Part shown: piece by piece, positions 9,470 through 16,900 of the stretch
Numbering within the stretch: the first letter of the stretch is position 1
How the letters are laid out: each line of letters opens with the position of its first letter
Assembly: GCF_004310685.1 (NCBI RefSeq)
Contig: NZ_SISG01000001.1
Location: 1,116,001 to 1,180,000 of the forward strand
Direction: 5' to 3'
DNA from: Glaciihabitans arcticus
Lineage (GTDB): Bacteria; Actinomycetota; Actinomycetes; Actinomycetales; Microbacteriaceae
Length of the DNA: 64,000 nt
Program-made: the position numbers and the translations under genes
Notes under the pieces: model-generated
Database searches by the model: none
Seen by the model: the letters and a program-made list of their open reading frames with translations, nothing else
What the model was told of the DNA's origin: nothing

Positions 9470-10143
9470 AGATCCTCATCGCTGACGATGATCCTCAGAT
9501 CCTGCGTGCGCTGCGCATCACCCTGACGGCTCGGGGCTACGACATCGTGACGGCCCCCGACGGACGCACGGCGCTCGATGCGGCGATTGCGGAGCATCCC
9601 GATCTCATTGTGCTCGACCTCGGGATGCCCGGACTCAGCGGCATCGAAGTGATCGAGGGTGTGCGCGGCTGGAGCCAGGTGCCCATTCTCGTGGTGTCCG
9701 GTCGCAGCGAGTCGTGGGACAAGGTCGATGCGCTCGATGCCGGTGCCGACGACTACGTCACCAAGCCGTTCCAGGCCGATGAACTGCTGGCGCGCATCCG
9801 AGCGCTCTCCCGTCGCACTCCGGCGACGACGGATGAACCGAGCGTCGCGTTCGGCGATGTCGTCGTGGACCTGGCCGCTCGCGTCGTCACGCGCGCGGGC
9901 GCGCCGGTGCGGCTCACGCCCACGGAGTGGCACCTGCTCGAGGTGCTCGTGCGGAACCCCGACCGCCTCGTCACCCGCGAGACACTGCTGACCGAGGTCT
10001 GGGGACCGCAGTACACCTCCGACACGGGGTACCTGCGCCTCTACCTCGCCCAGCTGCGCAAGAAACTCGAACCAGTGCCCTCGCAGCCGCGGTACCTGAT
10101 CACCGAGACCGGGATGGGGTACCGGTTCACGCCGGATAGCTAG
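9466..10143 (+). CDS. kdpE: Response regulator KdpE
   Basis: KdpE is the OmpR/PhoB-type regulator that activates kdpFABC. The 225-aa protein has a receiver domain with acidic DDD at residues 7-9, the phospho-acceptor Asp51 in LIVLDLGMPG, and Lys in DDYVTKPF. A C-terminal winged helix-turn-helix follows (LTPTEWHLLEVLVRNPDRLV through YLRLYLAQLRKKLE). It uses GTG in a 4-bp overlap with kdpD. Its TAG stop is part of a CTAG shared with the convergent gene at 10140-10448. Confidence 0.96.
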   Translation: MKILIADDDPQILRALRITLTARGYDIVTAPDGRTALDAAIAEHPDLIVLDLGMPGLSGIEVIEGVRGWSQVPILVVSGRSESWDKVDALDAGADDYVTKPFQADELLARIRALSRRTPATTDEPSVAFGDVVVDLAARVVTRAGAPVRLTPTEWHLLEVLVRNPDRLVTRETLLTEVWGPQYTSDTGYLRLYLAQLRKKLEPVPSQPRYLITETGMGYRFTPDS

Positions 10144-10448
10144 CTGACCAGGCCGGGCTCGACCGTCGGGTCTTCCGGGGCGGGCGACTTCAGGCCCTGG
10201 GCCTCCGCCGCACGGAAGGTCGTGTCGTACGCAAACGCCTTCGCGAGCACGTAAGCGAGAGCGCTGAGTGCGCCGAAGCTGAAGATCCCGTTGCCGAAAT
10301 TAAGCAGGGTCTGCTCCACGACGATCCGCTCTCCGGGGTTGGCCTCATCGAGCCAGATCGCTGCGAACACGGACAGGGTGCCACCGATGAGGATTCCTGC
10401 CCATGCGAGTGCTCCGAGAAGACGTCGTGCGGAGTTGTTGTAGATCAT
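10140..10448 (-). CDS. Small membrane protein, paralogue of the upstream gene
   Basis: This 102-aa protein has two to three predicted membrane spans, starts MIYNNSARRLLG and carries an F(S)FGALSALAYVLAKAFAYD segment. It is clearly related to the next gene upstream (10456-10761), which starts MTYQNRSRRLLQ and carries FSFGVLSLIGLTVAKSVAYD. I chose the ATG at 10448 because it lines up with the paralogue's start; a TTG at 10463 would add five residues and overlap the upstream gene. I do not recognise the family. The two genes are 7 bp apart and probably form an operon. Confidence 0.75.
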   Translation of the reverse strand: MIYNNSARRLLGALAWAGILIGGTLSVFAAIWLDEANPGERIVVEQTLLNFGNGIFSFGALSALAYVLAKAFAYDTTFRAAEAQGLKSPAPEDPTVEPGLVS

Positions 10449-10455
10449 GGCGGAC

Positions 10456-10761
10456 TCAGGCAATCGGGTCGGCGTCGGGCTTTGCGACAGCGACCTTCGG
10501 CTTGTCCTCGAACTCGGGCAGGTGCGCGTTGCGGATGTCGTACGCGACCGACTTGGCCACGGTGAGGCCGATGAGCGAGAGCACGCCGAAGGAGAACAGC
10601 GCCTGGCCGATGAGGAGCCAGATGGCTGCAGCGGCGAGCTCCCCCGCGGATCCGTCGCGGTTCAGCACGATGCCGGAGATGAGCGCGATCACGGCGCCCC
10701 CTAGCAGGCCGACCCAGGTGAAATCCTGCAAGAGACGTCGCGAGCGGTTCTGGTAAGTCAT
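10456..10761 (-). CDS. Small membrane protein, tandem paralogue
   Basis: This 101-aa protein has three predicted hydrophobic segments and a short charged C-terminal tail. It is the first gene of a tandem paralogous pair with 10140-10448; both share an (M-x-Y-x-N-x2-x-RRLL) N-terminus and an FSFG-x-LS...AK-x-x-AYD core. The ATG at 10761 is favoured by this comparison; a GTG at 10767 would add two residues. No function can be assigned. Nothing in the sequence ties it to the adjacent kdp operon, which is convergent. Confidence 0.72.
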   Translation of the reverse strand: MTYQNRSRRLLQDFTWVGLLGGAVIALISGIVLNRDGSAGELAAAAIWLLIGQALFSFGVLSLIGLTVAKSVAYDIRNAHLPEFEDKPKVAVAKPDADPIA

Positions 10762-10788
10762 CCTCACATCATGGCAGGACGCCCGACC

Positions 10789-11088
10789 TTAAGCGGCGAA
10801 CAACTCCGCGAGGGGAGGAAGTTTCGCCGCCGTGCATCCGAGCCCTACGAGCGTGCCGTTCTCGACGCGCACGTAGACGTCGCCCTTGCCTTGCAGGCTG
10901 AGCGCCTGTGGCGCGCGCGGTGCGTCGAGAGCAACTGCCACATCGAAGGATGCCGTGGCCTTCGCGCCTCCGGCGTGGGTGGCGGTCGCAAGCTGGTGGC
11001 GCAGGGCGTCAGCGCCATCCCAATCGCCCTGAAGAAGGAATTCGAGCACGGAACGTTCGTGGTCTGTGAGGTCGCGTGATTCAGCCAT
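10789..11088 (-). CDS. Hypothetical soluble protein, 99 aa
   Basis: The protein has no signal peptide and no membrane span. It begins with a helical acidic segment (ERSVLEFLLQGDWDGADALRHQL) and continues with a beta-rich part. I do not recognise the family. It is located between the paralogous membrane proteins and a DUF4190-like gene, all on the minus strand, with 27 bp to the downstream gene and 49 bp to the upstream one. A GAGAGG is 14 nt upstream of the ATG. Confidence 0.65.
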   Translation of the reverse strand: MAESRDLTDHERSVLEFLLQGDWDGADALRHQLATATHAGGAKATASFDVAVALDAPRAPQALSLQGKGDVYVRVENGTLVGLGCTAAKLPPLAELFAA

Positions 11089-11137
11089 GTACAGCCCAAC
11101 CTCTCAAGGCCCGCGCGACATTCCCGTGTGACGAGAT

Positions 11138-11623
11138 TCAGTTGCCGAAGGGCAGCAGCGCCGCACCGAAGATCAGGAACAGGTTGAAGAACGACAGCGC
11201 GAAGCCGACAGCGCCGAGCACGATTCCGGTCGTGGCGTAGCTGCGGTACTTGGGCAGCGCGGCCTCCTGGCCCAGACGCGAGCGGGCCATGATGCCGACG
11301 ACCACCGCAATGAGCCCGACGAAGCCGACGAAGATGCCCACGATGCCGAGCACGAGTGCCGTGGTCGCCAGCGACTGCGCAGGCGTGCCGACCTGGGGCG
11401 GTGCGTAGGGGTTGACGGGCTGCGGTGTGGGCTGCGGGGGCGTGTATTGCGAGGGTGCGGGCGGCGATACGGGATGTCCCGTATCCGGCGCGGGCGGACC
11501 ATACGCCGGTGCCGGGGCCGACTGGTGCCCTCGTCGGCTCTCGCTCCAGTCGACGCCGTTCCACCACTGCTCGCCGTTGCCATCGGGAGCGGGCTGCCAT
11601 CCGGGCGAGAGGGGTGTCGTCAT
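11138..11623 (-). CDS. DUF4190-like membrane protein with tryptophan-rich N-terminal motif
   Basis: The 161-aa protein starts with a DUF2510-like motif (GWQPAPDGNGEQWWNGVDWSES) followed by a Pro/Gln-rich linker (residues ~30-80). Two membrane segments with a conserved Gly-rich, Ala-rich pattern follow (ATTALVLGIVGIFVGFVG and TGIVLGAVGFALSFFNLF), as in DUF4190 proteins. The function is unknown; such proteins are common in actinobacterial envelopes. The ATG is 6 nt after TACAGT, a likely leaderless promoter. Confidence 0.8.
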   Translation of the reverse strand: MTTPLSPGWQPAPDGNGEQWWNGVDWSESRRGHQSAPAPAYGPPAPDTGHPVSPPAPSQYTPPQPTPQPVNPYAPPQVGTPAQSLATTALVLGIVGIFVGFVGLIAVVVGIMARSRLGQEAALPKYRSYATTGIVLGAVGFALSFFNLFLIFGAALLPFGN

Positions 11624-11629
11624 GGGTTC

Positions 11630-11635
11630 ACTGTA
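11630..11635 (-). promoter_or_regulatory. -10 hexamer TACAGT, leaderless start of the DUF4190-like gene
   Basis: TACAGT on the minus strand, 6 nt, then the ATG at 11623. No Shine-Dalgarno sequence is visible. The site lies just beyond the 3' end of rnpB. Confidence 0.5.
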
Positions 11636-11644
11636 TCGAGAAGT

Positions 11645-12023
11645 GGGGAATGGGCCGGCTGTTACGCCGGGTTCTGTCCCGGTGCCGAAGCACCATCGAC
11701 GGCCATCTATCTACGACGTACGTTGCCGCACGCCTCTAGCGGTCTACCCGAATGCTGGACGAGCAGCCCGTAACGCATTCTGTCTGACCTTGCTCCTGGC
11801 GAGGTTTACATAGCCGATCGGGTCACCCCGGCCGCTGGTGGTCTCTTACACCACCGTTTCACCCTTACCTCGTGAGCCGAAGCGCACGTGGCGGTCTGTT
11901 TTCTGTTGCACTGTTCTCGCGGGTTGCCCCGGGTGGGTGTTACCCACCGCCATGCTCTAAGGAGCCCGGACGTTCCTCGGTGGTTGTTACCAACCCACGC
12001 GACCGTCTTGCCGACCCATTCGG
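11645..12023 (-). ncRNA. rnpB: RNase P RNA, bacterial type A
   Basis: This is the catalytic RNA of RNase P, which matures tRNA 5' ends. On the minus strand the 5' part carries the universally conserved GAGGAACGTCCGGGCTCC (usual GAGGAAAGTCCGGGCTCC, one change). The 3' part has ACAGAACCCGGCGTAACAG. The ends pair as helix P1: GAATGGGTCGGC (12010-12021) with GCCGGCCCATTC (11648-11659), with one G-U pair. Ends are estimated from P1 and from a TAGACT hexamer just upstream. This explains the otherwise gene-free 430-bp stretch 11624-12054. Confidence 0.93.
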
Positions 12024-12029
12024 GTTAGG

Positions 12030-12035
12030 AGTCTA
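12030..12035 (-). promoter_or_regulatory. -10 hexamer TAGACT of rnpB
   Basis: TAGACT on the minus strand is about 7 nt before the predicted 5' end of the RNase P RNA (CGAATGGG). The -35 region is not obvious and lies inside the end of the preceding gene. Confidence 0.5.
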
Positions 12036-12054
12036 CCGGCGGGAGCGCTTGCGT

Positions 12055-12416
12055 TTACCCCTGCAGCTCGCTGAGCTCCGGCAGACGATCGGGCTCGCCG
12101 TCAATGACGGACCAGTACTCCATGTTCGAGAGGAACCCGTCTTCAAGCCAGAAGATGAACCCGCCCACGAACTCCTCGTCGTAGAAGACCTGAAGGGCGA
12201 GTCGTACATTCGTCCGTCGAGTACCGCCGGAATGGCACCATCCGCGACCTGGATGTCGAAGGATTGGCATCCCGGATGCATAGCACCCGCGTACCGCGCG
12301 AACGGCAGTTGTTCTCGAAGCCGCGTCGCAACGGGGTCCACTTCTTCGAGCAACTTGTTGAGAATGACGAGTTCCTGCTCGGTGAAGTCCCGAATCTCCT
12401 TCGCAGACTCCTCCAC
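12055..12416 (-). pseudogene. Frameshifted small protein gene
   Basis: Two frames together make one plausible protein of about 120 aa. From the GTG at 12416 the product reads MEESAKEIRDFTEQELVILN and continues to AVLDG. The second frame continues NVRLALQVFYDEEFVGGFIF and ends PDRLPELSELQG at 12055. The 362-nt span is one base short of a multiple of three, and a single missing base near 12213-12216 would restore VLDGTNVRLALQ. It is therefore either a recent disruption or a sequencing error. I do not recognise the family. It starts 2 bp after the stop of the coiled-coil gene upstream. Confidence 0.7.
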
Positions 12417-12418
12417 TG

Positions 12419-13159
12419 CTAGAGCCCCGACTCCCCCGTGCGCACCAGGATGGCGTCGCTGGACGGGCAGATGAGAACGTCATCCGGAGCAGCGGCGCGA
12501 ATCGCGACGAGCTCGTTCTCGAGCAGGCGCACACCGTTCGCGCCGGACACACCGCCGCGCAGCAGCGAGGCTCCGGTGCCGTAGCGGGCCTGCTGCTTCT
12601 CGTAGAGCGCAAGCAGGTCTGCAGGAACCTTGGCGGCGATCGTCGACCGGTTGGCAGCCGTGTGCTTCTGCTCATCGGTGATGACCTTGAGTTCCGTGTC
12701 ACGCGCGACCTCGAGTTCGCCGATTTGGGCGCGCAGGTCGGTGAGCGAGGCCTGGGTCTCGGCGAGGGCCGCGTCGCGCTCCTCGAGCTTCTCCATAACG
12801 GTGAGTTCGATCTCCTCGAGGTCGAACTGGCGCTTGCGCAGCGAGGCGAGCTCGTGTTCGAGAGCCTGGGCATCCTTCGCAGAGGATGACGCCTGGGCAC
12901 GCTCCTCGTCCCGCTTGATGCGCGCCTCCACGACCGTGACGTCCGACTCGAGTCGGGAGAGCTCGATCGTGACGTCCTCGCGGGCTCCGCGGCGCTCGAG
13001 CTCGGTGGCACGAAGACCATCGATCTGGCTCGTGAGCGTGGCGATGGCGGCGTGCTGGGTGAGGCTCTTCGCCTTGTACTCCAGCTGTCGCAGCTTGGTG
13101 TCGACCGCCTGCAGGTCAAGCAGCAGGGCCTGATCGGACGGACTGGCTTTCAGCGCCAT
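12419..13159 (-). CDS. Coiled-coil protein of the C4-type zinc-ribbon (CT398-like) family, zinc ligands lost
   Basis: This 246-aa protein is almost entirely a long antiparallel coiled coil (residues ~10-190, rich in Glu, Arg, Leu). A short C-terminal domain, LLRGGVSGANGVRLLENELV through LICPSSDAILVRT, follows. Family members normally have four cysteines in this region forming a zinc ribbon; only one Cys is left here. The ATG at 13159 is supported by GGAGAAAG upstream and overlaps the NIF3-like gene by 10 bp. The pairing of these two genes is common in actinobacteria, but the role of the coiled-coil protein is unknown. Confidence 0.85.
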   Translation of the reverse strand: MALKASPSDQALLLDLQAVDTKLRQLEYKAKSLTQHAAIATLTSQIDGLRATELERRGAREDVTIELSRLESDVTVVEARIKRDEERAQASSSAKDAQALEHELASLRKRQFDLEEIELTVMEKLEERDAALAETQASLTDLRAQIGELEVARDTELKVITDEQKHTAANRSTIAAKVPADLLALYEKQQARYGTGASLLRGGVSGANGVRLLENELVAIRAAAPDDVLICPSSDAILVRTGESGL

Positions 13160-13980
13160 ACTTTCTCCACTCGGTTGTTCTGTACTACGACGAAATCCCA
13201 CGGATCCGTTCGCAGGTCGCTCACCGTCACCGCCACGTCGGGCAGTGCGTTACGTAATTGGGCCGCCGCGGCATCCAGCCACAGCCATTCGCTCGCCCAG
13301 TGCGAGACGTCGATCAGAGCGGGGCCGCCGGCGACGCGGGCGTTCTCGCGGGCCTCGCTCGCGGGGTGGTGCCTCAGGTCGGAGGTGACGTACACGTCGG
13401 CGGCTAAGACGGCGGGTTCGGACAGCAGCGAGTCGCCGGCTCCCCCGCACAGGGCGACGGTGCTGATCGGTGCGTCGAATTCTCCGGAGACCCGGATGCC
13501 GCCGGCAGTTGCCGGGAGGAGCTCACCGATACGGGCCGCGAGCTCGCCGAGCGTAGTCGCGGCGGGAAGGGTGCCAACGCGTCCGATGCCGTTGGCCGTA
13601 ATGGGCAGAGCCCCATCGAGACCTAGAGCAGAAGCGAACACCGCGGAGGTGCCCTCGTCCACGACGTCGGCGTTCGTGTGGGCCGCGACGAGCGCGCAGT
13701 CGGCCTTGATCAGGCGCGAGATCACAGCGCCCTTGTAGGTGCTTCCCGCGACGGTGGTGACACCGCGCAACAGCAGCGGGTGGTGCACGAGCAGCAGGCT
13801 CGCACCCAGCTCGATGGCTTCGTCCACCGTGTCGAGTACGGCATCGACGGCCAGGTGGATCGAGGTGACCGGCGCGGAGGGGTCGCCCGCGAGGAATCCG
13901 GGTGCGTCCCAACCCTCTGCACCGCTCAGCGGCCACAGCTCTTCGATGACGCTGTTCACCTCGGCGACGGTTGGGGACAT
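13150..13980 (-). CDS. NIF3-like dinuclear metal centre protein (YbgI family)
   Basis: The 276-aa protein matches the hexameric NIF3/YbgI family, whose members bind two metal ions; the substrate is not firmly known. Conserved segments are WDAPGFLAGDP near the N-terminus, LLLVHHPLLLRG (metal-binding His pair), AAHTNADVVDEGTS, TSDLRHHPASEA and DVSHWASEWLW. It is the first gene of a minus-strand operon with the coiled-coil protein and the frameshifted gene. The start lies 6 nt after TAGAAT, a good -10 hexamer. Confidence 0.9.
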   Translation of the reverse strand: MSPTVAEVNSVIEELWPLSGAEGWDAPGFLAGDPSAPVTSIHLAVDAVLDTVDEAIELGASLLLVHHPLLLRGVTTVAGSTYKGAVISRLIKADCALVAAHTNADVVDEGTSAVFASALGLDGALPITANGIGRVGTLPAATTLGELAARIGELLPATAGGIRVSGEFDAPISTVALCGGAGDSLLSEPAVLAADVYVTSDLRHHPASEARENARVAGGPALIDVSHWASEWLWLDAAAAQLRNALPDVAVTVSDLRTDPWDFVVVQNNRVEKVWR

Positions 13981-13986
13981 ACGACG

Positions 13987-13992
13987 ATTCTA
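13987..13992 (-). promoter_or_regulatory. -10 hexamer TAGAAT, leaderless start of the NIF3-like gene
   Basis: TAGAAT on the minus strand, 6 nt, then ATG at 13980. The hexamer overlaps the TAG stop of the large permease gene that ends at 13990. Confidence 0.55.
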
Positions 13993-16900
13993 GTTTGGCG
14001 AGCCCGGTGTCGATTCCTGTCGACGGATGCCCGGAATGCCCGCGACCAGCGGAACCAGCATCCCGAGCGCAAGCGCAGCGAGCACACCGAGGTCACTCGT
14101 CGCGAGCACGCCGTCTAGCGGAACCCCGAGCAGCGGGAACAGGTAGCCCTGCCAGGTGAGTCCCACGACGGTGGCCGTCGTGAGCCCGAAGCCGAGCCCG
14201 GTGATGACGAGGAAGGCGGGCAGGTTCACCCAGTGCACGCTCGGGTAGACGCCGCCCGCAGCGAGCAGGGATCCGGAGTCGTAGCGGCGCCTCCGCAGCA
14301 GGAGATCCATGCCGAAGATGCCTGCCCACGCGGCGACGGGAACCGCAACGGTCGTTGCAACGTCGCGGAACAGGCCGGTGAGGTCGGGCGACAGGAACGC
14401 GAGTCCCACGGCGATGCCGCCGAGCAGGATCGCCGTGAGGAGCGTGCCCGTGGGGCGCGTCATCCTCACACCGACCGACTGCAGGGCGAAGCCGCTCGAG
14501 TAGATGCTGACGACGACCGCGGAGAGCAGGCCGAACGCGGTGGCCGCGATGAGCGGGATCGGGTACCAGACCGGCAGGAGGCGCCCGATCGTGTCGAGGG
14601 GGTTGGCGAGAAGGCCGGCCGCGAACTGGTCGTCGGAGGCGGCGAGCAGCGCGCCGTAGCTGATGAGCAGCACGGTTGGGATGCCGGCACCGAATGACGC
14701 CCACACTGACGACGCAGGGCCCGACGATGACGGGTTCTGGTAGCGCGCGAGGTCGGCGCTGCTGTTCGCCCAGACGACGCCGATGAAGCTGAAGACGAGC
14801 ACCGCGCCGGTCACGAGCAGCAGCCAGGAGCCGTCGGCCACCGTGCGCATGGCGCCGAGGTCGATGGATGGCGCGGTGAGCGCGATCAGCCCCACGATGA
14901 GCAGTCCCGAAACGATGCTCACAACGAGCTGGAGCTTCACAACGAGCGCGTAGCCGAAGTAGGCGATGACTGTCGCAAGCAGGAGGCCGACGCCCAGACC
15001 GATCAGGGTGAGCGTCGTCTGGCCGAGGCCCCCGTCTGACTGCGCGCCGACGAGTATCGCCGCGACCGAGGCCGCGAGCAGCCAGAGCAGGGCTGCACCC
15101 CAGAACAGGCGGGCCAGCAGGGCCACCAGGGCCGGGATGACGTTGCCGTGCACACCGAACGCCGCACGCGAGATGACCATGGTGGGCTGGCCGCTGCGCT
15201 TGCCCGCGAGCACGCCCAGCCCCAGCGGGATGCACGACAGCACAACACCGATCACCGTCGCGATCACGGCCTGCCGCGGACTCATGCCGAGCGACAGGAT
15301 GATCGCACCGAACGCGATGCTTACGACGGAGGAATTGGCGGCGAACCAGAGCCAGAAGGTGCGGGCGGCACGGCCGACGCGCTGGTCCTGCGGGGTGGGC
15401 TCGATGTTGGCGCGCTCGACGGCGAAGATCTTCGGGGCAACGGGCTCGGGCGTGGGCGTGGTTGCCTCGGCTGTGGTGACCCCGTCAATTTCAGGCTCGC
15501 TCATGAGCACCACGACCGGCTCGACCGGAGCTAGTTGGGCCCCGTAGGCACGATCGCTCTCGTCGATGCCGTCGAGCTCTTCGTCCCCATCGAAGCCGGA
15601 GACCTCTTCGCTACTTTTTCCTGCGCCCGCCGAACCAACGGCGGAATCCGGTAAAGGGCGCGGCTCCGCGGCCACCGGCGCTGCGGGATCTCCACCGGAA
15701 AGGAGATCATCGAAGTTGAGCGGGGCGCCCGGGGCGGCCTCGCTGGATGGGGTGGAAGCTGATGCGGGCGGCTGCGGTGCCGGAGGCATGTCCGCAAGCG
15801 GCTGCTCGGGCCAGCCCTGCATGGGCGGCGCGTCAACCGTGAATGGCGTCGAGTCGTCGGCGGCTATCGCGGAGTCGAAGCTCGCGACGGCTTCCGGTGT
15901 CGGCGCCGGTGCCTCGAGCGGGACCTCGGGGGCTGCGGGTTGCGCGGCAACCTGGTCGGCGACCGGCTGTGCCGCTTGTTCGGCCGGCGGCGGGGTGATG
16001 AACCACGGCTCGGGCAGTCCCGGCTCGGGGGCCGCGGGCGGCTCGACGAGCGTGGGAGGGCTGAACGGCGGCGCAACGAACGGCTCGGGCTCAGGTGCTG
16101 CGGGACTTACTGGTGCTGCGTCGAACTGAACGGTTTCGGCCGGTGCTGGTTCAGCGGGTGCTGGTTCAGCCCAGGGGTTGATCGTGGGGGCCTGTGCTGC
16201 GGGCTCGGCGACCGGCTCCGGCGGGGTCGTGCTGAACAGTGCGGAGAAGGGATCGGCGAGCGGCGCTTCGACGGGCGTCTGGTCGACAGGTGACTGTGCA
16301 GCGGCTGCGGCAGGAGTCGTCTCCCACGGGTACGGCTCGGACTGAGGTGCGACGGGCCGCTCGGGCTGCTGGAACTGCTCCGGTTGCTGGAACTGCTCAG
16401 GCTGCTCCGGCTGCTCGAAAGGCTCCGGCTGCTCAGCGGCCAGGCTCCACGCGGCGGTCTGGGGCTGTTCGGTGGGCTCGGGAGTCGGCTCGGGATCGAG
16501 GGTCCAGACCGCGGTCTCCTCGGCGGTCTCGGGGGCCCACGGGGTGGGCTCGGCGACCGGAGTCGGCTCGGGGTTCCACGGGGTTGATCCGAAGGATTCC
16601 GGTTCGACGGAGGCCGGTTCCGGCTCGACCGGAACGATGGCGGGCGGCGCGAACGGCGCCTGGTCCCACGGGGCGGGCTGCGCCGGCTCGGCCGCAGCAG
16701 GATCGGCAAAGACGGGTTCGGCGGCAGCAGGCTCGGCCGGCGCCTCTTCTGCCACGGGCGCGGCGCTGAAGGTGAACGGGTCGTAGGCGGGAGCGCCGGG
16801 TTGGACGGTCTCCTGCTGGGGCGCCTCGGGCTGAGCTGGCTCGAAGTCGTTCACCGGGGCCGCCGGCTCCGGCTCGGGTTGGTTGAAGAAGTCGAACGGA

